Below are positions 23,861 to 32,179 of a DNA stretch of 64,000 nucleotides, in pieces (within the stretch, counting starts at the first letter, position 1; each line of letters opens with the position of its first letter). Origin of the DNA: Chitinophagales bacterium. Lineage in GTDB: Bacteria; Bacteroidota; Bacteroidia; Chitinophagales; JADJOU01. The notes beneath the pieces are model-generated. The model had not been told where the DNA came from and did no database searches. It saw nothing but the letters and a program-made list of their open reading frames with translations. A program made the position numbers and the translations under genes. The DNA lies in the NCBI GenBank assembly GCA_016787225.1, contig JAEUUY010000026.1:1-64000 (forward strand), in the 5' to 3' direction.

Positions 23861-24598
23861 TTAAACTCCCTTCTTCCTCAACACAAAATTCTGACCGAGA
23901 TATACTTTTCGAACCGTTTCATCTTGGCTGAGTTCTTCGGCGGTACCTGATTTCAGAACACTTCCTTCGAAAAGCAGATAAGCTCTTTCGATAATGGAAA
24001 GAGTTTCTTGCACATTATGGTCTGTAATCAAGACTCCTATATTTTTATCTTTGAGTTGAACCACTATTTTCTGAATATCCTCTACAGCAATTGGGTCTAT
24101 CCCTGCAAAGGGTTCGTCTAGTAAAATGAAAGCAGGACTCGTAGCCAGACAGCGCGCTATTTCGGTTCTTCTTCTCTCACCTCCCGAAAGCACATCGCCA
24201 TTGCTCTTGCGAACGTGTCCCAGTCTAAATTCTGCTATTAAATTTTCCAATCTATCTTTTTGTTCCTGCTTAGAAAGATTTGTCATCTCCAATACAGCGA
24301 GAATATTATCCTCCACGGTCATTTTTCTAAAAACAGAAGGTTCTTGCGGTAAATAACCTATTCCCATTTGAGCTCGCTTATACATTGGTATCTTGGTGAT
24401 CTCTTCCTCATTGAGAAATACCTTACCTCCATCGGGTTTGATTAAACCCACCGTGATATAAAATGATGTCGTCTTCCCTGCACCGTTGGGTCCTAGCAAG
24501 CCAACAATTTCACCTTGCTTGACTTCGATCGATACATCATTGACGACCTTTCTGCCTTTATATGCCTTGACTATATGTTCTGTGCGTAATACTTTCAA
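23861..24598 (-). CDS. lptB: LPS export ABC transporter ATP-binding protein LptB
   Basis: A 245-residue ABC ATPase that powers extraction of lipopolysaccharide from the inner membrane with LptF/LptG. Walker A is GPNGAGKT (36-43), the signature LSGGERRR (137-144) and Walker B FILLDEP (157-163). The sequence around the signature ([17 protein letters not shown] then [13 protein letters not shown]) is the LptB subgroup pattern. It is transcribed away from dpnM, on the same strand, after the SUI1 gene. LptA, LptC and LptF/G are not in the window. Confidence 0.95.
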   Translation of the reverse strand: MKVLRTEHIVKAYKGRKVVNDVSIEVKQGEIVGLLGPNGAGKTTSFYITVGLIKPDGGKVFLNEEEITKIPMYKRAQMGIGYLPQEPSVFRKMTVEDNILAVLEMTNLSKQEQKDRLENLIAEFRLGHVRKSNGDVLSGGERRRTEIARCLATSPAFILLDEPFAGIDPIAVEDIQKIVVQLKDKNIGVLITDHNVQETLSIIERAYLLFEGSVLKSGTAEELSQDETVRKVYLGQNFVLRKKGV

Positions 24599-24619
24599 TA
24601 TTTATATTTTATAGTTTTA

Positions 24620-24940
24620 CTACTTTGTATTCTTATATCCCAGTTGAATTAATAAATCTTTCAACTTAGCTACGTAATCGCCTTGAATAATTATTTCTCC
24701 ATCTTTGACCGTACCTCCTACACCTAGTTTAGTTTTCAACTGCTTAGCTAAAGCTTCTAATTCGCTATCTGAGCCTTGAAATCCATGGACTATAGAAGCC
24801 TTTTTTCCTGCGCGATGCTTAGTTTCCAAACGTATTCGTAATTTCTGACTATTGGAATCTAAGTTTAAATCTTCTTCCAATTCTTCATCCTCCAACTGCT
24901 GATTGGGATTTGTAGAATAGACTAGCTTATTTTTACTCAT
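24620..24940 (-). CDS. SUI1/eIF1-family translation initiation factor (YciH-like)
   Basis: A 106-residue protein. The first about 30 residues are acidic and probably flexible. Residues about 33-104 are an SUI1 fold with the conserved KLGVGGTVKDGEIIIQGDY segment, which in eIF1 and YciH contacts the small ribosomal subunit and helps start-codon selection. It lies 21 bases upstream of lptB on the same strand and probably shares a transcript. The bacterial role remains poorly known. Confidence 0.9.
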   Translation of the reverse strand: MSKNKLVYSTNPNQQLEDEELEEDLNLDSNSQKLRIRLETKHRAGKKASIVHGFQGSDSELEALAKQLKTKLGVGGTVKDGEIIIQGDYVAKLKDLLIQLGYKNTK

Positions 24941-24976
24941 AATTCGTATTGACGATTCAAAAATAGAGTTTTTGCA

Positions 24977-25480
24977 CTATACCTTCGCTAAAATCCTATA
25001 AGCGATATCAAAGGTTTCTTGGCTATAAGCAGCAAACAAATCTTGTTTTCTCAATTCTTCTATCCTAACTTTTTTCATCCATTTTATTTCAGAGACCTCT
25101 TCATTAAACACTATTTTTCCCATCATAAATGACGGTAAAAATCCACTAAATAAAGTCACTAGAGATGTTCCTATGGTAAAATGAGATTGCAATTCTAAAT
25201 CTAATTGTGTAGAATTCAAACCCAACTCTTCTTCTACTTCCCGATAAGCCGCTTGCATGATATCATACTCTCCACTGACCAGGCTTCCTGTAGTTGTAGC
25301 CCACCGATTGGGAAACCAAGTAAGATGAGCTGCACGCTTTTGAATTAAAAATTCCTGATGCTCATTATAAATCCATATATGAACAATACGATGAAAAAAA
25401 CCATCTGGTATAGTCTCACCACGCTTTACAGAAATCCCTTGATACTCTCCTGTAGCATTATACAAGTCCCAGAATTCCAT
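24977..25480 (-). CDS. Nudix hydrolase
   Basis: A 167-residue Nudix protein, related in overall layout to isopentenyl-diphosphate isomerase-type Nudix enzymes (long N-terminal strand region with FHRIVHIWIYNE and FLIQKR). The Nudix box lies at residues 65-88: GSLVSGEYDIMQAAYREVEEEL then Gly-Leu. It has eight rather than seven residues between the first Glu and the Arg-Glu pair, one more than the canonical GX5EX7REUXEEXGU. Substrate unknown. Its ATG lies immediately next to the stop of the giant PKD protein (25481), so it is likely co-transcribed with it or read through. Confidence 0.85.
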   Translation of the reverse strand: MEFWDLYNATGEYQGISVKRGETIPDGFFHRIVHIWIYNEHQEFLIQKRAAHLTWFPNRWATTTGSLVSGEYDIMQAAYREVEEELGLNSTQLDLELQSHFTIGTSLVTLFSGFLPSFMMGKIVFNEEVSEIKWMKKVRIEELRKQDLFAAYSQETFDIAYRILAKV

Positions 25481-28400
25481 CTATCTGATAAGGGTAACAC
25501 TACCAGACTGAACTATGCGTTCATTATCATAAGTAAAAGCTTCGACATACCACACATAAACTCCTGCAGGACTCTTATCGCCATCTATGGTTCCATTCCA
25601 GCCAGAATTAATATCTGTCGTCGAAAATACTTTTTCACCCCAGCGATTAAAAACTTTAAAATAAGTAATGGAACGAATATTGAGATGTTTGACAATCTTA
25701 AACTCATCGTTGATGCCGTCTCCATTTGGAGTAAATCCTGTGGGAATTAAAAGAACATTTTTTCCATAGACAAAAACATAGACACTATCGCGCCCTATAC
25801 AACCTCGTCCATCTGTAGCTTCCACAAAATAAAGCGTCGTATCTTTTGGACTTACACTTATTTCTTTTAAATATGGATTAGTTGATAATTCACTTTTAGG
25901 AAACCATTCAACTTGATCCACCTCAGTTTTCGCATTTAAGATTATTTCTTGTCCTCGATAAATATTGGTGTCCTTACCTAGGTCTACTTTTGGTATACTA
26001 TCGACGTAGACATCTACTTTGATAGAATCTGTAAAACAGTCGTTCGATATCACAGCGGTATAGGTGAAAAATGAATCTGGGAAAACCTGTGGTGTCCTGG
26101 ATAAAGTATCGTTAATATTATATGGTGGCTTCCAGAGATAATACAACCCCCCCTCAGCATATAAATCTATAAATTTACCCTTACATATTCTTACAGGCCC
26201 TTTAGCATAAGGCTTGATAGGCTTTTGAACTGGGATAATAAAACTATCTAGCCATGTACATTGATGAATATTTGTAGCTTTTACATAATATTTCGTAGTC
26301 TCTTCTGGAAATGCTAATACTGTTTTAGCTGTATCCGAACTTAAAGAATTAGAAGGTCGCCAAAGATACTCACATTTTTCTTTGGTTAAAATTGTCAAAG
26401 CGACTGTATCTCCCATACAGAGATATCTGGGGAGATTTACAACACTTAAATATGGCAATTCATGCACCAGAAGTCGAATGGAATCTATATTGCTACAAGT
26501 ATTGGTATCTATTACCTTTAAAGTATAAGTTTGAGAAGTCTTAGGCTTGGCTGTAGGGTTTGAGATTTTTTTATTACTAAAACTAGGTTCGTTTGTAGTC
26601 CATGTATAGTCGACATGAGCTGGGTTCGAGATAAACTGGTAGGTCTCACCGAAACATATAGAATCTAGAGATATCAGCCCTACATCTGGTAGCGGAAAAA
26701 CATTAACCCTTACAGTATCGAATCTTGTATAACAATAATTTGAAATTCGAAGAGTATATTCTGTGGTGGTAAGTGGTTTTAAAATTGGTGTTCGAATATT
26801 CGAGTTAGAAATATTGAAAGGTGCGAATGGATTCGATGTCCATTGATATGCTGAAAACTCACCCTGATCATGCGGGAAGATTTGAAATGTATCTCGCGGA
26901 CATATCGAGGTATCGTTCATCAATATAAAATTGAAATTAGGGTCTAAAACAATAACCCTGACAGTATCACGTATTAGACATCGATTTGTATCTATACCAT
27001 GAAAAATATAATCTGTATTTTGAATAGGTCTTGCGATAGGCGTATATGTATTCGCATTTGTCAAGGTAGCATTAGGTAGCCAATAGACAGAATTAAAGAC
27101 CCCTGTTCCGTTTAGTTGCACAAAGTCTCTAGCATTGACACTAGGTGGCAAGCAAATACTAGTATCGGTTCCTGCATTAATTGAAGTTTTGGTGAAAAAT
27201 TTAATTTTGACTGTATCAAAATTGAAGCAACTGTTAGCATCTGTTCCTTTTACGATATAGCTTATAGAATCAGGATACGGTGGGCTAGCTATGGTCGAAG
27301 CGGCATTTGCATTAGACAAATAGACAGGTGGAGACCACTGATAATTCAATGCTCCTGTGGCAAAAAGTGGTGTCACCTGATCATAACAAAGAGTAGTATC
27401 TCTAAATGCTCTCACGACAGGGAGTGGATTTACGGTAAAAGGGAAACTCATAGAATCCTTACAACCAAAATTAGAAATAGCCCACAGGTTGATAGTACCT
27501 GCAGCCATGGTCGTAGGTGTATAAAAAGCATTACATGTTGTAAATTGAAGACTATTGGGTAGAGTCCAACGATAAGCAGTTATAACCGATGGTGATGAAA
27601 TAGAAACTTTGCATTCAAGGTTCATAGGTTGACCAATACAGCCATTAGGAACTATCGCTGCAATATTTGGCTTAGCTAAAATAGTCACTTTTTTTACTAT
27701 CTCAGAAGTGCAACCAGCATGGGTAGTTACTTTTAGTTTCACATTAAAATCACCAGCATTCGTATAGGTATATACTGGATTTTTCAAACTAGATTTTTGA
27801 CCATTGCCAAATTCCCAATCCCATTTGACTATTGGTCCACCCGTCAAGGGAGTTAAATCATTAAATTGAATGGGCGAACCTTGACATACCTGATCCTGAA
27901 AATTAAAGTTGGCCACTAACTTTGGATACACTTTGCAAATTCTACGAGTAGTATCAAAACATAGCTGACCGTCTATCCTTTTCTTAAATGCTCTCAATAC
28001 TACAGTATAAATACCCGAATCAGAAAAAGTATGTGTAGGATTGGCCTGAGTAGATGTATTATTGGCACCGCTAGCCGGATCCCCGAAATTCCATTCATAT
28101 CTATCTGCATTCGTACTAGTATTGGTAAAACTTACTCTTAAATCACCGCATAGAATAAATGTACCAATATTTAGCTTAGGATCAAAGGTGCCAGGAACAA
28201 AGGGTGCATCCGCTTTGGGCAAATCACAATCGACTACGTTGTACTGAAAATCGCGAGCAAATGAATTTATAACTTCTCCATTCCGTATCTCCTTGACCAT
28301 AACCGAAGCTACAAAGCGACCAACCCTATCTGGTTTACAAACCAATAATCCAGATACAGGATCTATACTCATTGGGGGATTTCCTCCTAAAATATTATTG

Positions 28401-29140
28401 ACACTATAGCCATTAGACCAAGAAACAGGATTGACATTTAAGGTCTGAATCCTATTAATGGGATTATCTGAATCTAAGCCTGCGAGAGGAGTTGAGAGTG
28501 AATACTCAAGCGCATCACCGTCAGTATCTGTAGCTGAATGGTCAAAATAAAAGGACTGATTGACACATATAAATATAGGTGGAAATTCTTTAAATCTAGC
28601 AGAATTATTAGGCTTGGTGCCATATGGTGGGATAAAAGTACGCAAGGTAAAACCGGGTTTATCTTGCTTCCCTGGCTGATTTTGTATATTTAAGATGCCA
28701 TCATTTCTGCAGCATCGCATGTGCTGAATGGTATATCCTACATTATTTTTAGGCAAGGTAATAATGGTCTCATACAGTCCTCGCTCTACACAGGTAGATT
28801 TATCTACTTTCAAGCATGGATTGACAATTACAGGTTTAATTTCCACCCTACTTAATAACGATAATGCATTATTATTAGCATAAATATTGAAATCTATATT
28901 CCCTTCAAATACGCTAAAATAGAATGGTGGCATTTGCTGACCATTTTTAGGAGGGGTGCCATCATAATCTACTACAACTTGCGAATTACAATCCCTATAT
29001 ACCTCAAAGATAAGCTTGTATCGATCGCCACCAAGATATTCATAGTAGATAACTCCGCCCACAATGTGAGTCGCAAACACAGTCTGATAGCTCAATACAA
29101 CCATCAATAAACTGATAAAAATATAAGTGGCTCGTTTCAA
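25481..29140 (-). CDS. Large secreted PKD-repeat protein with gliding-motility-type (T9SS type B) C-terminus
   Basis: A 1219-residue cell-surface protein. A signal peptide (residues 1-23, ending VFATH) precedes a long beta-rich region. PKD-like domains are visible by motifs such as YEWNFGDPASG and THTFSDSGIYTVVLRAF (about 348-385) and WEFGNGQKSS with YTNAGDFNVKLKVTTHAGC. Several Ig-like repeats rich in Asp-Thr-Ser-Ile-Cys follow. The last about 90 residues (PTGFTPNGDGINDEF, FNRWGEKVF, SPAGVYVWYV) are the gliding motility-associated C-terminal domain, a T9SS type B signal that targets the protein to the surface. It is probably an adhesin or structural surface protein. A TAACTTTG box lies 21 bases upstream. 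Confidence 0.93.
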   Translation of the reverse strand: MKRATYIFISLLMVVLSYQTVFATHIVGGVIYYEYLGGDRYKLIFEVYRDCNSQVVVDYDGTPPKNGQQMPPFYFSVFEGNIDFNIYANNNALSLLSRVEIKPVIVNPCLKVDKSTCVERGLYETIITLPKNNVGYTIQHMRCCRNDGILNIQNQPGKQDKPGFTLRTFIPPYGTKPNNSARFKEFPPIFICVNQSFYFDHSATDTDGDALEYSLSTPLAGLDSDNPINRIQTLNVNPVSWSNGYSVNNILGGNPPMSIDPVSGLLVCKPDRVGRFVASVMVKEIRNGEVINSFARDFQYNVVDCDLPKADAPFVPGTFDPKLNIGTFILCGDLRVSFTNTSTNADRYEWNFGDPASGANNTSTQANPTHTFSDSGIYTVVLRAFKKRIDGQLCFDTTRRICKVYPKLVANFNFQDQVCQGSPIQFNDLTPLTGGPIVKWDWEFGNGQKSSLKNPVYTYTNAGDFNVKLKVTTHAGCTSEIVKKVTILAKPNIAAIVPNGCIGQPMNLECKVSISSPSVITAYRWTLPNSLQFTTCNAFYTPTTMAAGTINLWAISNFGCKDSMSFPFTVNPLPVVRAFRDTTLCYDQVTPLFATGALNYQWSPPVYLSNANAASTIASPPYPDSISYIVKGTDANSCFNFDTVKIKFFTKTSINAGTDTSICLPPSVNARDFVQLNGTGVFNSVYWLPNATLTNANTYTPIARPIQNTDYIFHGIDTNRCLIRDTVRVIVLDPNFNFILMNDTSICPRDTFQIFPHDQGEFSAYQWTSNPFAPFNISNSNIRTPILKPLTTTEYTLRISNYCYTRFDTVRVNVFPLPDVGLISLDSICFGETYQFISNPAHVDYTWTTNEPSFSNKKISNPTAKPKTSQTYTLKVIDTNTCSNIDSIRLLVHELPYLSVVNLPRYLCMGDTVALTILTKEKCEYLWRPSNSLSSDTAKTVLAFPEETTKYYVKATNIHQCTWLDSFIIPVQKPIKPYAKGPVRICKGKFIDLYAEGGLYYLWKPPYNINDTLSRTPQVFPDSFFTYTAVISNDCFTDSIKVDVYVDSIPKVDLGKDTNIYRGQEIILNAKTEVDQVEWFPKSELSTNPYLKEISVSPKDTTLYFVEATDGRGCIGRDSVYVFVYGKNVLLIPTGFTPNGDGINDEFKIVKHLNIRSITYFKVFNRWGEKVFSTTDINSGWNGTIDGDKSPAGVYVWYVEAFTYDNERIVQSGSVTLIR

Positions 29141-29160
29141 GTATAAAATATTGGTTACTA

Positions 29161-29168
29161 CAAAGTTA
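29161..29168 (-). promoter_or_regulatory. -7 box upstream of the PKD-repeat protein
   Basis: The minus strand reads TAACTTTG, 21 bases before the start at 29140, in the divergent spacer shared with moxR. Confidence 0.45.
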
Positions 29169-29276
29169 ATATAAATAAATCAAATAGAATATTAATAATT
29201 GGGCAAGAACTATTGGATTAACAATATTTTGCATGGGTTAATCTTTTTTATATAACGTAAAATCAGACTAGAAATT

Positions 29277-29284
29277 TATATTTG
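29277..29284 (+). promoter_or_regulatory. -7 box upstream of moxR
   Basis: TATATTTG followed by C ends 18 bases before the ATG at 29303. The TTG inside it gives an apparent longer frame but is part of the promoter. Confidence 0.55.
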
Positions 29285-29302
29285 CATAAAACAAAAATCA
29301 AG

Positions 29303-30301
29303 ATGGCAAATAACGCTACAGATATCAGAGAACTAAATGAAATAGTAAACAGAGAAAGTTTATTTATTGAAGTTATAGAGCGAGAACTTTCTAAAAAAAT
29401 TGTAGGGCAAAAAGATATGATAGACAAAATTCTACTCGCCCTTCTTGCTCATGGACATATCCTCTTAGAAGGTATGCCTGGTCTAGCTAAGACGCTCACA
29501 ATTAAATCCTTAGCAGACTCTCTAAAATGTACATTTAATAGAATTCAATTTACCCCTGACCTCTTGCCTGCGGATATTGTAGGTACTATGATATATAATC
29601 AAAAGGTCGGTGAATTTCAAGTTAAAAAAGGACCTGTATTTGCCAATTTTCTTTTGGCAGATGAGATCAACAGGGCTCCTTCTAAAGTACAGTCTGCCTT
29701 GCTAGAGGCTATGCAAGAAAAACAAGTGACATTAGGTGAGCAGTCCTATAGACTCGACGAACCATTTTTAGTAATGGCTACTCAAAACCCATTGGAACAA
29801 GAAGGAACCTATCCGCTCCCAGAAGCCCAGCTAGATAGATTTATGATGAAAATCCTGGTAGGCTATCCTACGAAAGCAAATGAGATAGAAATTTTGAAAC
29901 AAAACTCGAGTGACCATCGCTCTGTAATAGAACCAGTAGTGGATAAAATGGCTATCATCAAAGCCAAAGAAATCGTCAAGCAAATTTACATGGATGAGAA
30001 AATTGAACAATACATAGTAGATATTGTTTTTGCCTCAAGATTTCCAGCTGACAATAAATTAGATAAATTAAAACACCTGATAGCTTATGGCGGCTCACCT
30101 AGAGCCTCTATCAATCTAGCCTTGGCGGCTAAAGCGAATGCCTTCATGAAACGCAGAGGGTATGTAATTCCTGAAGATGTGAGAAATGTATGTTATGATA
30201 TTCTTCGACATAGAATAGGACTCACCTATGAGGCAGAAGCAGAAAATATCACAACAGATGATATTATTACAGAACTATTGAACGCAGTAGAAGTACCATA
30301 G
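29303..30301 (+). CDS. MoxR-family AAA+ ATPase
   Basis: A 332-residue AAA+ ATPase starting at MANNATDIRELN (the upstream TTG at 29282 lies in the promoter). Walker A is GMPGLAKT (57-64), Walker B FLLADEINR (116-124), and a sensor segment reads MATQNPLEQEGTYPLPEAQLDRF. MoxR ATPases work with VWA-domain proteins as chaperone-like assembly factors, in Bacteroidota usually with DUF58 and Bat proteins. The DUF58 gene starts 4 bases downstream, and a BatB-BatC fusion is encoded at 37971-39704, so the set is split in this genome. Confidence 0.94.
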   Translation: MANNATDIRELNEIVNRESLFIEVIERELSKKIVGQKDMIDKILLALLAHGHILLEGMPGLAKTLTIKSLADSLKCTFNRIQFTPDLLPADIVGTMIYNQKVGEFQVKKGPVFANFLLADEINRAPSKVQSALLEAMQEKQVTLGEQSYRLDEPFLVMATQNPLEQEGTYPLPEAQLDRFMMKILVGYPTKANEIEILKQNSSDHRSVIEPVVDKMAIIKAKEIVKQIYMDEKIEQYIVDIVFASRFPADNKLDKLKHLIAYGGSPRASINLALAAKANAFMKRRGYVIPEDVRNVCYDILRHRIGLTYEAEAENITTDDIITELLNAVEVP

Positions 30302-30305
30302 TAGT

Positions 30306-31169
30306 ATGGAGGTATCCGAGCTCATAAAAAAAGTTCGTAAACTCGAACTTAAAACCCGAAAGCAAAGTAAGGACTTGTTTACAGGAAACTATACCTCTAC
30401 TTTTAAAGGTAAAGGTATTTCATTTCATGGCGTCAGAGCTTATACCTACGGAGACGATGTGCGAAACATTGATTGGAACGTAACTTCTCGTAGTCAAGAA
30501 CCTTATATTAAAGAATTCGAAGAGGAAAGAGAGCTGACTTTTATTTTATTAGTAGATATTTCGTTGTCAAATTATTTTGGCAGTGGGGAATCCTCCAAGC
30601 GAGACATAGTCAATGAAGTAGCAGCAACGCTTTCCTTCAGTGCTCTTAATAACAATGATAAAGTAGGTGTCATTTTTTTTAGTGAAAAGGTAGAAAAATA
30701 TATTCCACCCAAAAAGGGGAAATCGCATATTTTAACCATATTGAGAGAATTAATAAACATAGAACCTTCTAGATCTACAACCAATGTAGGAGAAGCACTT
30801 CAATTTTTAAGTAATACGATAAAGAAAAAGTCCACGGTGTTTATCCTTTCAGATTTTATTGAAAGTGGTGATTTTGAGAAACAATTGATGATTTCTCGTA
30901 CCAAGCATAATTTTTATGCCCTTCAATTCTATGACAAAGCAGAAGAGAACTTTCCTGACCTTGGCTTGGTAGAACTTTTCAACTCTGAAAAGCAGCGTTA
31001 TGAATGGGTTGATACCACATCATTATCCTTTAAAAACCATATGAAAACTAAGATTCAAGAAAATCTAAAAAGGCACAAAACCTTATTTAAAAAGATAGGA
31101 GGTGAATACTGCGCCATAGACACCCAAGAACCATATATTCATAAGGTGGCAGAGTTGTTTAGGAAGTAA
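30306..31169 (+). CDS. DUF58 domain-containing protein (VWA-like)
   Basis: A 287-residue protein. Residues about 38-70 hold the DUF58 signature (GVRAYTYGDDVRNIDWNVTSR followed by YIKEFEEERELT). Next comes a VWA-like domain with a metal-ion-dependent adhesion site DISLS near residue 84. It has no membrane helix. DUF58 proteins pair with MoxR ATPases, and this gene follows moxR by 4 bases, so the two form an operon. The function is inferred to be envelope or stress related, as for the Bat cluster. The stop is followed by MITE-like copy 3. Confidence 0.92.
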   Translation: MEVSELIKKVRKLELKTRKQSKDLFTGNYTSTFKGKGISFHGVRAYTYGDDVRNIDWNVTSRSQEPYIKEFEEERELTFILLVDISLSNYFGSGESSKRDIVNEVAATLSFSALNNNDKVGVIFFSEKVEKYIPPKKGKSHILTILRELINIEPSRSTTNVGEALQFLSNTIKKKSTVFILSDFIESGDFEKQLMISRTKHNFYALQFYDKAEENFPDLGLVELFNSEKQRYEWVDTTSLSFKNHMKTKIQENLKRHKTLFKKIGGEYCAIDTQEPYIHKVAELFRK

Positions 31170-31174
31170 TAATT

Positions 31175-31346
31175 AACCTAAATTAATCATTAGAAGTCAC
31201 AACATGCCGAACTAAATGATTTGGTTGTCCTGAAGGTTCTTCGGGACGATTTAGTATTAGTTTCAATCCCGTGCGTACGGGATTGCAAAAGATTGAAATA
31301 GAAATTCTTAATCGATTTCGCATTTTCTAATGCGGAATTCGGGATT
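31175..31346 (+). repeat. MITE-like interspersed repeat, copy 3 (172 bp)
   Basis: This copy fills the spacer between convergent DUF58 and menB and ends on the menB stop codon. It begins AACCTAAATTAATCATTAG and ends GCGGAATTCGGGATT. It keeps the AATTCTTAATCGATT core and CGATTTAG. It has two extra clean hairpins: arms GTCCTGAAG and CTTCGGGAC around GTT (one G-T pair), and CAATCCCGT and ACGGGATTG around GCGT. These could act as a terminator for both genes. Confidence 0.75.
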
Positions 31347-32169
31347 AAGGAAACTTAGGATATTTTTGAAAATCGGGGTCTCGCTTTTCTAGGAAGGCAT
31401 TTTTACCTTCTTGGGCTTCTTCCATAAGGTAAAACATCAAGGTAGCATCTCCAGCCATTTCCATGATGCCTAGCTGACCATCTAATTCGGCATTGAAGCC
31501 TCGCTTGAGCATACGAATAGCCATAGGACTGCGTTTCATAATCGTTTTTGCCCATTTGATGGTTTCTCTTTCGAGAAAATCAATTGGTACTACTCGATTG
31601 ACCAAGCCCATATCCAGTGCCTCATAGGCAGTGTATTGTTCGCAGAGGTACCAAATTTCGCGTGCCTTTTTCTGACCTACATTTCTAGCCAAAAAACTAG
31701 AACCAAAACCAGCATCAAAGCTACCTACCTTAGGTCCAGTCTGTCCGAAAATGGCATTATCGGAAGCTATACTGAGGTCGCAGACGACATGTAATACATG
31801 TCCACCACCTATGGCATACCCATTGACCATAGCTATGACTGGCTTAGGCATAGAGCGAATTTTTTTATGTATATCTAATACGTTTAATCTAGGTACACCA
31901 TCTTTACCCACATATCCACCGATACCTTTGACTTGCTGGTCGCCCCCGCTACAAAATGCCTTTTTGCCAGCACCCGTCAGCACTACAATATTGATATTCG
32001 TATCTTCACGACAGATATCAAGTGCATCTAAAATGTCGAAATTGGTTTCTGGTCGGAAAGCATTATGTCTTTCTGGTCTATTGATGGTGATTTTTCCTAT
32101 GCCATCATAGAACTCAAATAAAATGTCTTCGTATTTTTTAATTTCTTGCCACTTTACTTTTTGTAACAT
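31345..32169 (-). CDS. menB: 1,4-dihydroxy-2-naphthoyl-CoA synthase
   Basis: A 274-residue crotonase-fold enzyme that closes the naphthoate ring from o-succinylbenzoyl-CoA in menaquinone synthesis. The MenB-specific features are the N-terminal [14 protein letters not shown], the [17 protein letters not shown] loop that binds the CoA thioester, and [21 protein letters not shown]. The C-terminal [11 protein letters not shown] is typical. Menaquinone is the usual respiratory quinone in Bacteroidota. No other men gene is adjacent. Upstream lies a large TPR/transglutaminase gene, 10 bases away on the same strand. Confidence 0.96.
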   Translation of the reverse strand: MLQKVKWQEIKKYEDILFEFYDGIGKITINRPERHNAFRPETNFDILDALDICREDTNINIVVLTGAGKKAFCSGGDQQVKGIGGYVGKDGVPRLNVLDIHKKIRSMPKPVIAMVNGYAIGGGHVLHVVCDLSIASDNAIFGQTGPKVGSFDAGFGSSFLARNVGQKKAREIWYLCEQYTAYEALDMGLVNRVVPIDFLERETIKWAKTIMKRSPMAIRMLKRGFNAELDGQLGIMEMAGDATLMFYLMEEAQEGKNAFLEKRDPDFQKYPKFP

Positions 32170-32179
32170 ATCTTATTTA

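Noticed and set aside
29282-29302. Upstream TTG start for moxR
   Set aside because: The TTG lies inside the TATATTTG -7 box, so it would not be transcribed. ATG 29303 is used.
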